29,170 bases of DNA from Candidatus Gastranaerophilales bacterium (GCA_944323495.1 CALUSZ010000204.1:1-29170); one strand, 5' to 3'. Counted from the first letter of the stretch, positions 1 through 9,628 are shown. Translations and numbers: made by a program. Notes: generated by a model from the sequence alone, not told the origin.

Positions 1-954
<954 letters not shown>

Positions 955-979
955 GTAAAAGAATAAAAGGAAATATAAA

Positions 980-3900
980 ATGGAAAATACTTATACACAT
1001 GCAAAACAAACTCCGGCGTTTATTAATAAACAAATGGATAAAGGCGGTTTGAAGAAGCTTCTTTCCCAAATGTATCTTGAATACGGCGGTGCAAAGACAG
1101 CAGAACTTGCTAATACTCTTAAAAATTTGGGTTACAAGTATGCAACAAAATCAGGTGTAACAATTTCTATTGCAGACTTATCCGTACCTGAATCAAAGAA
1201 GGAATTGCTTAAGGAAGCTGAAAAAGAAATTGAAAAATCAACAAACCGTTACTTAAAAGGTGAAATTACAGAAGTAGAAAGATATACAAAGGTTATTGAC
1301 ACCTGGTCTGAAACAACAGCAAAATTGACAGAACAGGTTGTTGAAAACTTTGATAAATTAAATCCTGTATATATGATGGCATTCTCCGGAGCAAGAGGTA
1401 ACTTATCACAGGTATCACAGCTTGTCGGTATGAGAGGTTTGATGGCAGACGCACAGGGACAGATTATCGACTTGCCTATTACTTCAAACTTTAAAGAAGG
1501 TCTTTCTTGTACAGAATACATTATTTCATCATACGGTGCTCGTAAGGGGCTGGTTGATACAGCTCTTAAAACAGCTGACTCAGGTTATTTGACAAGACGT
1601 TTGGTTGACGTAGCTCAAGATGTTATAATCCGTGATGTTGATTGCGGTACTGATAAATATATTAATATGAAACCTATCTGTGACGGTGATAATATAATTG
1701 TTCCTCTAATCGACAGATTATTGGGAAGAACCGTTGCAGAAGATATATATGATGAAGATGGCAAAACATTATTAGTTGCTAAAAATACTACATTAGACAG
1801 AAAAGATATTAAGAAGATTTCTCACTTGAATCTTCAGGAATTGAAAGTTCGTTCAGGTCTAACCTGCGGTCTTGAATACGGCGTATGCCAAAAATGCTAC
1901 GGCTGGGCTATGACAACTCAAAAATTGGTTGATGTAGGTGAAGCAATTGGTATTATCGCAGCACAGTCAATCGGTGAACCTGGTACACAGCTTACAATGA
2001 GAACATTCCACACCGGTGGTGCTGTTGGTGTAAAAGAAGCTACAAGAGAAATCCATGCAACTGAGGCTGGTACTGTTTCTTCAAAACTTAAAACAAGAGA
2101 GTTAAGAACACGTCACGGTGATGTTGTAAGAGTTTCTATCTATGAAGCTGATATTGAAGTTAAAGAAAGCAAGAAATCAACTTCTTATCATATTCCTGCA
2201 GGTGCTACTGTATTCTTTGAAGATGGAATGAAGATTGATAAGAACTTTAAACTTGCTGAATACAAACCAAATTCAAATGACAGCGGACGTCTTACTGAAA
2301 AGGCTACAAAGGATATCAATGCTGATATGTCAGGTGTTGTATTGTTTGAAGACTTCGTTGCCGATGAAAAGAAAGACAGGCAGGGAAACATTTCAAGAAC
2401 TGCAAACAAAAACGGTATTGTGTGGATTATCGGCGGTGATGTCTATAACCTTCCGGGCGGTTCAAAGGTGCTTGTTAAAGATGAACAGAAAGTTAAAGCT
2501 GGTGATAAGTTAGCTGAGACTATTATGATATCTGAACATGGCGGAGAAGTAAGATATGCAGAAGACTTAGAAGTAGAAACTATTAAGTCTGGTAAGAACA
2601 AAATAAATAAGATTGTTCATGGTAAAGAAATTACTATTGTAATTGCATCTTTAACACCTGCAAATGCTTCATTTGAACAGACCAAGAAAGAACAGCTCTG
2701 GACTGTTAAGAAAACCGGTGAAAAGTACATAGTAAAAGCTCCTATTGATACAACAGTAGAAAATGGCATGATTATTGCTGAGCTAATCGATGATGAGTGT
2801 TCTGTAACTTCATCTGGTGAAATCAAGTATGTAGATATTGAAGTTGATGATAATCAGATAGTTACAAAACCTGGTAATATCGTATTTGTACCGGAAGAAG
2901 TTCATCAGGTTAATAAAGATTCATCTCTCAAGATGGTTGATAATGGTACATTCGTTACAGCAGGTACTGAAGTTGTAAAAGATGTGTACTGCCATATTGA
3001 CGGTATTGTTGAATTTAAAGAATTTAATGAAGTTATACATGAAGTAACTATTAGACCTGGTGAAGTACATACTTTACCGAGTGTTTCTGAACTTAAGGTT
3101 GAAGAAGGTTCTGTTGTAGAAGCCGGTACTGTAATTGCAAAAGGTATCAAAGCAAAAGAAACTTCTATTGTTACTATAATGGAAATGGATTTTGATGATT
3201 TAGATATCGATGATTTAGATGAAGAAATTGATACATCATCTCTTGAAGAAGAATCATTAGAAGATAAGCCAATACAAATTCTTGTAAGGCCGGTTCAGCC
3301 AATGTTTATTGAACAAAAAGATGTGTCAATTGAATTCAATACAACAGATGAATTAATCAACATCGTTCCTGTAACACAACTACAGTACAAAGACGGTGCT
3401 AGAGTAAGAAACTTGGACGGTGCAACATTAACAAGAACAAGTTTAGTTCTTCAAATGCAAGGATACTTATCACACTTAAAAGGTCTTGTAGAACTTGACG
3501 ATAAAGGTGAATTGAAGATAGTTGTTCTTGAAACATTAATTGTTCGTCGTGAATTAGAGGGTACTTCTAATATGAACAACTCTCTGCAGACAGAGCTTCT
3601 TGTTGATAACGGTCAGGTAATTGAGCCTAAGACACCTATTGCTAAGACTGAAGTTCTTGCTCTTAATGATGGTATTGCATCTATTAAGAATGAAGAAGGT
3701 GAGTCAAGAAGACTACTCCTTAACTGTGCTAATTATGAGACAGTTATTGAAACAAAATCTAAACCTTCTGTAAAGAAAGGAAACTTTATTAAACTTGATA
3801 CTCCGCTTGCAGATTCAGGAGAGGTTGCAACTGTTTCAGGTAAGATAATTGATGTAAGTGCAAATTCTGTTACAATCAGAAACGGTCGTCCTTACTTAAT

Positions 3901-4846
3901 CAGCCCAGGTACTATGTTACAGGTAGAAGAAAGGTCTCTTGTTCTAAGAGGTGATATGCTTGCAACATTAGTATTCGAAAGAGAAAAAACGGGCGATATC
4001 GTTCAAGGTCTTCCGAGAGTAGAAGAACTGCTTGAGGCTAGAAAACCAAAAGATTGTGCTATTTTAGCCGAAACTGACGGTGTTGCTGAAATCGAAATCG
4101 AAGATGATGTTCCGAGATTGTTCTTGGTATCTGAAGGCGGAAGTAGAACTGAAATTAAGTTTGCAATCGATGCAAGTATCGTGGTTCAAAATAAACAAAA
4201 AATCAAAAAAGGTCAGCCTTTAACAAGCGGTCCTTTGAACCCGCACGATGTAATCAGACTTTGCGGTCCTGAAGAAGCTCAACAATACTTAGTAGATGAA
4301 GTTCAGCGTGTTTACCGCTCTCAAGGTGTAGAAATTGCTGATAAGCACATCGAAATTATTGTTCGCCAGATGACTAAGAAGGTTCGTGTTGTTGATTCTG
4401 GTGATACTAACTTATTACCGGGCGAGCTGGTTGAGGTTCAAACTTTCGAAAATGAAAACAAGGCTGTTAGAGAACATGACGGTCAGGAAGCAACATGTGA
4501 ATATATGTTATTAGGTATCACAAAAGCTTCTTTGAACACTGAAAGCTTTATTTCAGCCGCTTCATTCCAGGAAACAACAAGAATCCTTACAGAAGCAGCA
4601 GTAGAAGGTAAGAAAGACTTATTGAGAGGTTTGAAAGAAAACGTTATCATCGGTCGTCTAATCCCTGCCGGTACTGGTTTCTATCATCTTTCTTGCGCAA
4701 GCGAAGAACGTGATAAAGAAGCTCAAAGACGTGCTGCACAAAGGAATCAGGCTAGAAAACCATCTGCTATTTTGGAAGAAATAGAAGGTATGTTTGGAGC
4801 TCCTGATCTTCTTGTTGGTGGTGAAGAAAAGTCAGATAAGGAATAA
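980..4846 (+). CDS. rpoC2: RNA polymerase beta' C-terminal part (RpoC2)
   Basis: This is the second half of split beta', 1288 residues. AAAGGA sits 8 bases before the ATG. Four cysteines at residues 222, 296, 303 and 306 have the spacing (74/7/3) of the second zinc site of E. coli beta'. The bridge-helix/trigger-loop motif GIIAAQSIGEPGTQLTMRTF lies near residues 325-343. The trigger loop is interrupted from about residue 345 to 1003 by some 660 residues of beta-rich repeated modules, matching the SI3 insertion of cyanobacterial RpoC2; the core resumes at VQGLPRVEELLEARKPK. A very acidic Asp/Glu stretch lies at about 734-762 inside this insertion. The C-terminus carries the conserved LLGITKASLNTESFISAASF and GLKENVIIGRLIPAGTG motifs, so the gene is complete. 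A strong terminator follows the stop. Confidence 0.97.
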   Translation: MENTYTHAKQTPAFINKQMDKGGLKKLLSQMYLEYGGAKTAELANTLKNLGYKYATKSGVTISIADLSVPESKKELLKEAEKEIEKSTNRYLKGEITEVERYTKVIDTWSETTAKLTEQVVENFDKLNPVYMMAFSGARGNLSQVSQLVGMRGLMADAQGQIIDLPITSNFKEGLSCTEYIISSYGARKGLVDTALKTADSGYLTRRLVDVAQDVIIRDVDCGTDKYINMKPICDGDNIIVPLIDRLLGRTVAEDIYDEDGKTLLVAKNTTLDRKDIKKISHLNLQELKVRSGLTCGLEYGVCQKCYGWAMTTQKLVDVGEAIGIIAAQSIGEPGTQLTMRTFHTGGAVGVKEATREIHATEAGTVSSKLKTRELRTRHGDVVRVSIYEADIEVKESKKSTSYHIPAGATVFFEDGMKIDKNFKLAEYKPNSNDSGRLTEKATKDINADMSGVVLFEDFVADEKKDRQGNISRTANKNGIVWIIGGDVYNLPGGSKVLVKDEQKVKAGDKLAETIMISEHGGEVRYAEDLEVETIKSGKNKINKIVHGKEITIVIASLTPANASFEQTKKEQLWTVKKTGEKYIVKAPIDTTVENGMIIAELIDDECSVTSSGEIKYVDIEVDDNQIVTKPGNIVFVPEEVHQVNKDSSLKMVDNGTFVTAGTEVVKDVYCHIDGIVEFKEFNEVIHEVTIRPGEVHTLPSVSELKVEEGSVVEAGTVIAKGIKAKETSIVTIMEMDFDDLDIDDLDEEIDTSSLEEESLEDKPIQILVRPVQPMFIEQKDVSIEFNTTDELINIVPVTQLQYKDGARVRNLDGATLTRTSLVLQMQGYLSHLKGLVELDDKGELKIVVLETLIVRRELEGTSNMNNSLQTELLVDNGQVIEPKTPIAKTEVLALNDGIASIKNEEGESRRLLLNCANYETVIETKSKPSVKKGNFIKLDTPLADSGEVATVSGKIIDVSANSVTIRNGRPYLISPGTMLQVEERSLVLRGDMLATLVFEREKTGDIVQGLPRVEELLEARKPKDCAILAETDGVAEIEIEDDVPRLFLVSEGGSRTEIKFAIDASIVVQNKQKIKKGQPLTSGPLNPHDVIRLCGPEEAQQYLVDEVQRVYRSQGVEIADKHIEIIVRQMTKKVRVVDSGDTNLLPGELVEVQTFENENKAVREHDGQEATCEYMLLGITKASLNTESFISAASFQETTRILTEAAVEGKKDLLRGLKENVIIGRLIPAGTGFYHLSCASEERDKEAQRRAAQRNQARKPSAILEEIEGMFGAPDLLVGGEEKSDKE

Positions 4847-4862
4847 TTAAGAGAGATATATG

Positions 4863-4894
4863 ATGGCGCGGACTAAAGTCCGCGCCATTTTTTT
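4863..4894 (+). terminator. Intrinsic terminator after rpoC2
   Basis: A perfect 11-bp stem (ATGGCGCGGAC / GTCCGCGCCAT) with a TAAA loop is followed by a run of seven T. It lies 16 bases after the rpoC2 stop and should end the rpo operon. Confidence 0.93.
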
Positions 4895-4926
4895 ATGGTA
4901 AAATTATAGAAAAGAGGTTTAAGATA

Positions 4927-5679
4927 TTGAGTATAAAAATAGCTGTAACAGGAAAAAGCGGAAGCGGAAAGACAACGATTACTAAAGCATTTTTGAATGC
5001 TCTTCAGGAGAATTTTCCGGATAAATCAATTTTGCTTTTTGATAACGATTTAACAGGCGAACTCGGGCATTCTTTTGGGCTGGATATTAGGAATACTATT
5101 TATGGCATAAGAAGCGGTAAGCATGAATATAAGACAGGAATTCCTCAGGGAATGACTAAGCACGAATATGTTGAGTGGGCAATTGAGGATATTATTGTCA
5201 ATTTATCTGATAATGTCGATATAATTGTTTCCTGGTTTGTTGGTGCTAAGGATTGCAGATGCCCGATTACCGGACAGATTAATGATGCTTGCCAAAAGCT
5301 CATTGACAGATACGATTTTGTTATATTTGATTGTGAGTTTGATTTAAAATATCTGAATCAGCTTGTTGATAGCGATATTGATTTAACCGTAATTGTTGCT
5401 AACCCGACAATTGATTCTTTGCATCTTGCAAAAAGAATCAGCGAGTTTTCAGCGAAATATGCCGTTGGCGGACAAATGGGAGTGGTTATAAATAAGGTTA
5501 AAGATGAGAATATCAGCCTTATAGCAGAAGAGCTCAGAAATGCAGATGTAGATGTTCTGGGAACTATTCCTTTTGATGAAAAATTAGCCTTGGGAACTCT
5601 TGACAGGAAATCTGTAATCGTTAATGATGCTGTAAAACAGTTTTATTTTAGGTTAAATTTACCACAGGAGAATAGATGA
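4927..5679 (+). CDS. CooC-like P-loop ATPase (nickel/CODH accessory type)
   Basis: A 250-residue P-loop NTPase of the MinD/SIMIBI type. The Walker A motif GKSGSGKTT is at residues 8-16, and FDCEFD near residue 137 lies where Walker B is expected. The sequence DCRCP places a Cys-X-Cys at residues 110 and 112, which in CooC proteins is the metal-binding pair used in nickel loading of CO dehydrogenase. The start is a TTG at 4927 with AAAGAGG 9 bases upstream; TGG-TAAAAT at 4896-4904 is a possible extended -10. The stop overlaps the folD start by 4 bases (ATGA), so the two are co-translated. No CO dehydrogenase or acetyl-CoA synthase gene is in the window, so the client is unknown. It could instead serve another metalloenzyme. 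Confidence 0.75.
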   Translation: MSIKIAVTGKSGSGKTTITKAFLNALQENFPDKSILLFDNDLTGELGHSFGLDIRNTIYGIRSGKHEYKTGIPQGMTKHEYVEWAIEDIIVNLSDNVDIIVSWFVGAKDCRCPITGQINDACQKLIDRYDFVIFDCEFDLKYLNQLVDSDIDLTVIVANPTIDSLHLAKRISEFSAKYAVGGQMGVVINKVKDENISLIAEELRNADVDVLGTIPFDEKLALGTLDRKSVIVNDAVKQFYFRLNLPQENR

Positions 5680-6497
5680 TATTATTAGATGGAAAAGCTG
5701 TTTCTCAAAAGATTTTAGAGGGGGTAAGGACGAAACTCTCTACCTTAGCTAAAGTCCCGCATTTGGTTGTAGTCTTAGTTGGTGATGATGCGGCAAGCAA
5801 GGTTTATGTTAATAATAAAAAGAAGGCTGCTGAAAAAGTTGGTATAAAATCGACAGTTATTGAAAAAAATGCCAGCATTTCTGAAGAAGAGCTTTTAACG
5901 ATAATTAGAGATTTGAATAATGATGAAGATGTTACAGGAATTTTAGTACAGCTTCCGCTACCCGTACATATTGATAAAAATAAAATTGTAGAGGCTATTT
6001 CTCCAAAGAAAGATGTGGATGGGTTTACGCCTGAAAATGTCGGCAAACTCGCAATCGGGCTTGAGCCGTATTTTTACCCTGCAACTCCACAGGGAATTCT
6101 CATGCTGCTTGACGAGTATAAAATTCCTATAGAGGGAGCAGATGCAGTTGTATTAGGACGCTCAAATATTGTGGGAAAACCTATGGCGCAAATGCTTTTG
6201 AGACGGAATGCAACTGTTACACTCTGCCATTCTTATACAAAAGATCTTGAAGACAAAATAAAAACCGCCGATATCTTGATATCTGCGGTGGGTAAAAAGA
6301 TTGTAAGATGTAAGATGGTTAGGAATAATTCTTGTATAGTTGACGTTGGGATTTTCCGTGACGCCAACGGGAAGTTGACCGGTGATGTAGATTTTGATTT
6401 TGTATCACCGTCTTCGGGGTACATATCACCCGTACCTGGAGGGGTTGGGCCAATGACCATTGCTTCTTTAATGTACAATGCCTCAAAGGTTTATTAG
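5676..6497 (+). CDS. folD: Methylenetetrahydrofolate dehydrogenase / methenyltetrahydrofolate cyclohydrolase
   Basis: FolD interconverts 5,10-methylene-, 5,10-methenyl- and 10-formyl-tetrahydrofolate in the cytoplasm using NADP or NAD. The protein has 273 residues, slightly shorter than E. coli FolD (288), mainly near the N-terminus. Family motifs are intact: the substrate/catalytic YVNNK (Y44, K48), GILVQLPLP near 88-96, KKDVDGF with D115, the dinucleotide-binding VVLGRSNIVGKPMAQMLL, ISAVGK, and the C-terminal PGGVGPMTIASLMYN. AGGAG lies 5 bases before the ATG, which overlaps the stop of the CooC-like gene. With the glycine cleavage genes at 13.8-16.6 kb, it feeds folate one-carbon units. 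Confidence 0.96.
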   Translation: MILLDGKAVSQKILEGVRTKLSTLAKVPHLVVVLVGDDAASKVYVNNKKKAAEKVGIKSTVIEKNASISEEELLTIIRDLNNDEDVTGILVQLPLPVHIDKNKIVEAISPKKDVDGFTPENVGKLAIGLEPYFYPATPQGILMLLDEYKIPIEGADAVVLGRSNIVGKPMAQMLLRRNATVTLCHSYTKDLEDKIKTADILISAVGKKIVRCKMVRNNSCIVDVGIFRDANGKLTGDVDFDFVSPSSGYISPVPGGVGPMTIASLMYNASKVY

Positions 6498-6499
6498 GC

Positions 6500-6527
6500 G
6501 GGTAAATGAATTGAATATCATTTACCC
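6500..6527. terminator. Hairpin between convergent folD and 6534-6965 genes
   Basis: A perfect 10-bp stem GGGTAAATGA / TCATTTACCC with an 8-base loop starts three bases after the folD stop and lies just past the stop of the convergent minus-strand gene. There is no good T-run on either side, so termination is plausible but not certain. It could serve both strands. Confidence 0.5.
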
Positions 6528-6533
6528 CTACTA

Positions 6534-6965
6534 TTATGATTGTAATAAACCTGTGTCTTGAGCTGCTGTAGAAGTTGCAGTCTTTTCGCTTTCCTGTTGA
6601 GCTCTCAACTGCTCTAACATTGTGTCATACATTGTAACCATTGTATCGTATTCAATATCTAAGTCTGCAAGTTCAATTGACAATTCTTCATCATATTGTT
6701 TAACTTTAGCGTGTGCATAAGCATCTGCTATCATTTCATTGTTGTTACCTGCTTTTACAGTAACACCACCAGCTTTTAATTCCTTTGTATTATCAATAGC
6801 TGAATCAAAAGCATTCTGCCATTTTTCTTCATACTTAACTTGTTTTTCAAGTTTAGCAGAGTTAGCTTCATACTTAGCGTTCCAGAAGATAGACTGCTGT
6901 GTGTAATAGTTAATGTCTGCGTTAGTATTTAATAAGTTTCCTAATAAAGCTGCTGTGTTTGCCAT
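6534..6965 (-). CDS. Small helical protein of unknown function
   Basis: A 143-residue protein I do not recognise. It has no signal peptide or membrane segment. The sequence is mostly helical and charged, with likely coiled-coil stretches (about residues 25-50 and 90-125), a Tyr-rich N-terminal part (ADINYYTQQSIFW) and a polar Ser/Thr-rich tail. No strong Shine-Dalgarno precedes the ATG at 6965 (only a GGTGATG-like stretch). Upstream at 6997-7018 lies an AAATACTTTATATATA motif also found before two other orphan genes of the window (7320, 28715). A cytoplasmic or exported structural protein specific to this lineage is possible, but nothing in the sequence assigns a function. Confidence 0.7.
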   Translation of the reverse strand: MANTAALLGNLLNTNADINYYTQQSIFWNAKYEANSAKLEKQVKYEEKWQNAFDSAIDNTKELKAGGVTVKAGNNNEMIADAYAHAKVKQYDEELSIELADLDIEYDTMVTMYDTMLEQLRAQQESEKTATSTAAQDTGLLQS

Positions 6966-6996
6966 TTTTCATCACCATCTTTTTTATTTTTTAAAT

Positions 6997-7018
6997 CTTA
7001 CATATATATAAAGTATTT
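6997..7018 (-). promoter_or_regulatory. Shared promoter-like motif, copy A
   Basis: Minus-strand AAATACTTTATATATATGTAAG lies 31 bases upstream of the 6965 start. The core AAATACTTTATATATA is identical to copies at 7342-7363 and 28735-28754. It contains a TATATA that could act as a -10 element. Confidence 0.5.
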
Positions 7019-7068
7019 AAAAAAGATGTGATTTCACAAAGAGATAAATTTGTTACAAAAGTTAACAA

Positions 7069-7098
7069 AATGCGCCTGATATTTTTATCAGGCGCATT
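7069..7098 (-). terminator. Intrinsic terminator of the 7117-7320 gene
   Basis: A perfect 13-bp stem AATGCGCCTGATA / TATCAGGCGCATT with a 4-base loop. Read on the minus strand it is followed by TTTTGTTAA, and it lies just past the stop of the minus-strand gene at 7117. Confidence 0.8.
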
Positions 7099-7116
7099 CG
7101 CTATTTATAATTTCGA

Positions 7117-7320
7117 TTAGTTATTACTCAAAACAAGTCTAAATGTTGCAAGATTTTTGATTGAAAGCATTTTGTGTTTGTTTGCCTGTTTATCAGCAAT
7201 TGCAAAAATTCTGCAAATTCTTCTGATTTCTTCTTCATCTTTTCTTGATTCAATTTTATAAACATTGTTTATTGGGTCTGCGATTACTGACATTGTAGCG
7301 TTTAATTCTTCTTCTTTCAT
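7117..7320 (-). CDS. Small acidic/basic protein of unknown function
   Basis: A 67-residue protein not recognised by family. It has an acidic N-terminus (MKEEELN), a central charged segment (ESRKDEEEIRRICRIFAIA) and a basic C-terminal half. It looks like a single helical domain, with no signal peptide or membrane segment. AAAGGA lies 8 bases before the ATG at 7320. It has a clear upstream promoter-like motif (7342-7381) and its own terminator (7069-7098), so it is probably a real monocistronic gene. Confidence 0.65.
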   Translation of the reverse strand: MKEEELNATMSVIADPINNVYKIESRKDEEEIRRICRIFAIADKQANKHKMLSIKNLATFRLVLSNN

Positions 7321-7341
7321 AATCTTATCCTTTATAATCTG

Positions 7342-7381
7342 CTTATGTATATATAAAGTATTTCAGTTTTTAGAAATTGCC
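7342..7381 (-). promoter_or_regulatory. Shared promoter-like motif, copy B
   Basis: On the minus strand GGCAATTT (7374-7381) is followed after exactly 10 bases by AAATACTTTATATATA. The same two blocks with the same 10-base gap occur at 28735-28772 before another orphan gene. The motif ends 21 bases before the 7320 start. Confidence 0.55.
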
Positions 7382-7438
7382 TTTTTTTTACAAAATGTAA
7401 AGAAATATTAAGTATCATTTTCTAAAAATCAGTAATAA

Positions 7439-7467
7439 TTGCTAAATCCGGATTTTTATTGTATGTT
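7439..7467 (+). promoter_or_regulatory. Promoter candidate for the HEAT-queC operon
   Basis: TTGCTA (7439-7444), a 17-base spacer, then TATGTT (7462-7467). The expected start of transcription falls at about 7474, on the GTG proposed here as the start codon, which would make the mRNA leaderless. Confidence 0.35.
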
Positions 7468-7473
7468 ATTTTT

Positions 7474-8412
7474 GTGGTGAATAAGGTGTTGGATTTTAGT
7501 GCTATATTAGAAGATTGCGGTGCGGGTAAAGAATCACCGCAGGTTGTTATCAATAATATTGCTGGATTAGATGAGTTTTATGAAGCCGGAGAGCTTATTG
7601 AAATCTATAATTATATACTTTTGAATGTGAAAAACCCTGAAATATTATCTGGAGTTATAAGACTTGCAGATAAATATAGGTTTGAATCTACACTCTCTAT
7701 TTTAATTGATCTTCTTTTGCTTAAAAATATTGAGTGTGAGGATGCTGATGAGTTTATAAATACCCGTGTTTTGTGTGCCAAAGCTATTTCTAATTATAAA
7801 GATACTTCAACAGTCGGAGCTTTGTTATACTGTCTTAATAATAAAGAGGAAAATTACAAAATTCGTTTAGCGTGCGCAGATGCCCTAGGGCGTGTCGGGG
7901 ATAAATTCGCTGTTGTGCCGCTAATTAATGTTGTAAAGGATGAAGATGAGAAATCTGTTTATGTGAAAGAATCTGCCACGTTCGCGCTTGGACTTTTAGG
8001 AGATGAAAGTGCTATAGATCCTTTAGTCGCTATTATGGAGTCAAAGCAGGGGCTTTGGGACAAGTTTTCATTCCTTAAAGAAAGAATCGTTGAAGCTTTG
8101 GGAAAGCTTAATATCAATAATAAAAGAGTTTTAAAGGTGTTAAAAGAGTCTCTCATGGATTCTTCTCCTATGGTTAGAATAAATGCTATAGAAGCGTTTA
8201 TGAATAGTGAGTATGATGAGTCTTATGAATTAATACGGAGCGCTTTAAAGGATGAAGATAATGAAGTGCAGAGGAATGCGCTTATTGCTATGTATAATAT
8301 GGAGGGCAGAGATATTCTTGATGAGGTAATATCATTGCCGGGATATTCTGAATTTTTAAAGGAAGAAGCTAGATCAATTATTGATGAATACGAAGGTGAA
8401 GAGAATGAGTAG
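7474..8412 (+). CDS. HEAT-repeat protein
   Basis: An alpha-solenoid protein of about 312 residues. From about residue 110 it shows repeated two-helix units of the HEAT/PBS-lyase type, each with the pattern of a conserved Arg or Lys, then A-x-AL-G-x-L-GD and A-V-PL (for example CADALGRVGDKFAVVPL and ATFALGLLGDESAIDPL). Such scaffolds bind proteins, or in cyanobacteria phycobilin-related partners; a catalytic role is not indicated. The start is uncertain: the frame is open from TTG 7459, and no Shine-Dalgarno precedes any candidate. GTG 7474 is preferred because it lies where a TTGCTA-17-TATGTT promoter would start transcription. The stop overlaps the queC start by 8 bases, so it is the first gene of an operon with queC, the DUF366-like gene and the SPOR gene. 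Confidence 0.8.
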   Translation: MVNKVLDFSAILEDCGAGKESPQVVINNIAGLDEFYEAGELIEIYNYILLNVKNPEILSGVIRLADKYRFESTLSILIDLLLLKNIECEDADEFINTRVLCAKAISNYKDTSTVGALLYCLNNKEENYKIRLACADALGRVGDKFAVVPLINVVKDEDEKSVYVKESATFALGLLGDESAIDPLVAIMESKQGLWDKFSFLKERIVEALGKLNINNKRVLKVLKESLMDSSPMVRINAIEAFMNSEYDESYELIRSALKDEDNEVQRNALIAMYNMEGRDILDEVISLPGYSEFLKEEARSIIDEYEGEENE

Positions 8413-9070
8413 GGCTGTAATTTTATTGTCAGGAGGGCTTGATTCTTTAGTTGCATTAGGTTATACAAAAGATAAATACGGTATAGAACTCGCTCTAACA
8501 TTTGATTATGGCCAAAAATCTGTAAAACAAGAACTCGAGAGCTCTAAAAAAATTTGTGAATATTATAATATAGAATACAAAATTATTAATTTGGATTGGC
8601 TAAGAGAGATTACCAAGACAGCACTGGTGTCTGAAAATAAAATACCATCAAGAGATTTTGGAACTAAAAAAAGTGCTGAGCTTGTATGGGTACCTAATAG
8701 AAACGGACTTTTTCTTAATATAGCCGCATCATTTGCAGATTCTTTTGGATATGATTATATAATATTTGGTGCAAATAAAGATGAAGGGGCTACTTTCCCT
8801 GACAATACAGAGGAATTTCGCTCTGAAATATCAAAAGTTTTTGAAGCATCAACATTATATCACCCCAAAGTCAAAGCACCCTTGATTAATTATTCTAAGA
8901 ATGATATAGTAAAAATTGCAATGGAAAACTCAATTCCGTTAGAGCTTGTAAGAAGCTGCTATAGTTCAGGAGATAAACATTGCGGAGTATGCGAATCATG
9001 TAACCATTTAAAACAAGCATTAATCGCAAATCACGGGGAAAAGTATATTAATATATTATTTGAAAAATGA
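8405..9070 (+). CDS. queC: 7-cyano-7-deazaguanine synthase QueC
   Basis: QueC converts 7-carboxy-7-deazaguanine to preQ0 with ATP and ammonia, a step in queuosine synthesis for tRNA. The protein has 221 residues. The PP-loop motif SGGLDS is at residues 9-14, followed by LTFDYGQK, and the zinc site is intact: C185, C193, C196 and C199 (CYSSGDKHCGVCESC). The start is ATG 8405, 5 bases after AAGGTGA, giving the typical N-terminus MSRAVILLSGGLDS; the frame upstream to 8381 lies inside the HEAT gene and is unlikely to be translated. The gene overlaps both neighbours (8 bases with the HEAT gene, 4 with the next). No other queuosine gene is visible in the window. Confidence 0.95.
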   Translation: MSRAVILLSGGLDSLVALGYTKDKYGIELALTFDYGQKSVKQELESSKKICEYYNIEYKIINLDWLREITKTALVSENKIPSRDFGTKKSAELVWVPNRNGLFLNIAASFADSFGYDYIIFGANKDEGATFPDNTEEFRSEISKVFEASTLYHPKVKAPLINYSKNDIVKIAMENSIPLELVRSCYSSGDKHCGVCESCNHLKQALIANHGEKYINILFEK

Positions 9071-9624
9071 TGAAAACTAAATTTATAGAAGAAGAGATAA
9101 AATATATAGGTTCTCAGCTATCACCTCATTGGATTTATAAAAATTTTAAACTTCAGGGAGATGCGATTGTAGCGTTTCAAGGCGAGTGTAAGGTTGACTT
9201 GACAGAAATGGTTGACATTGAGGATGTAATCAATAATGAACCTATTTATAGCAAATATATGCTTAGCTTTATTACAGAACAGTTTGGAGTCAATCTTGAA
9301 GAAGGAGTATTCAGACAAAGGCTTTTAATGTGTATTATAAAGGAGCTTCTGGAAGAAAGGGGTGTTTTTGTTATAAGAAAAGGCGATGATTTAATGATTG
9401 ATGGCAGGAAATTGTCTGTCTCTATCGCAACAAAATCTGCTACGTCTGTTCTTATACATACAGGTTTAAATATATTATCAGAGAATGCTCCGATAAGTGC
9501 TTCCGGACTTACAAGTGAGCTTGGAATTACTGATACAAAAGAGTTTGCACGGGAAGTGATGAAAAGATATTCAGAAGAATTAGAAGATATAAAGTTGGCT
9601 TGTACAAAAGTACGAGGAGTATAA
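9067..9624 (+). CDS. DUF366-like protein
   Basis: A 185-residue cytoplasmic protein. The pattern around IDGRKLSVSIATKSATSVLIH and the following LNI-ASGL segment fits, to my recollection, the uncharacterised DUF366 family, otherwise known mainly from archaea; this should be confirmed by profile search. There are no membrane segments. The ATG at 9067 overlaps the queC stop (ATGATGA), with a second ATG at 9070, so translation is coupled to queC. The SPOR gene starts 4 bases after its stop. The conserved overlap with queC hints at a role linked to deazaguanine or nucleotide metabolism, but this is inference. Confidence 0.65.
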   Translation: MMKTKFIEEEIKYIGSQLSPHWIYKNFKLQGDAIVAFQGECKVDLTEMVDIEDVINNEPIYSKYMLSFITEQFGVNLEEGVFRQRLLMCIIKELLEERGVFVIRKGDDLMIDGRKLSVSIATKSATSVLIHTGLNILSENAPISASGLTSELGITDTKEFAREVMKRYSEELEDIKLACTKVRGV

Positions 9625-9628
9625 ATTA

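Noticed and set aside
955..979. rpoC interrupted by a frameshift or assembly error
   Set aside because: Each half ends and begins at the positions normal for cyanobacterial RpoC1 and RpoC2, and rpoC2 has its own ribosome binding site and ATG.
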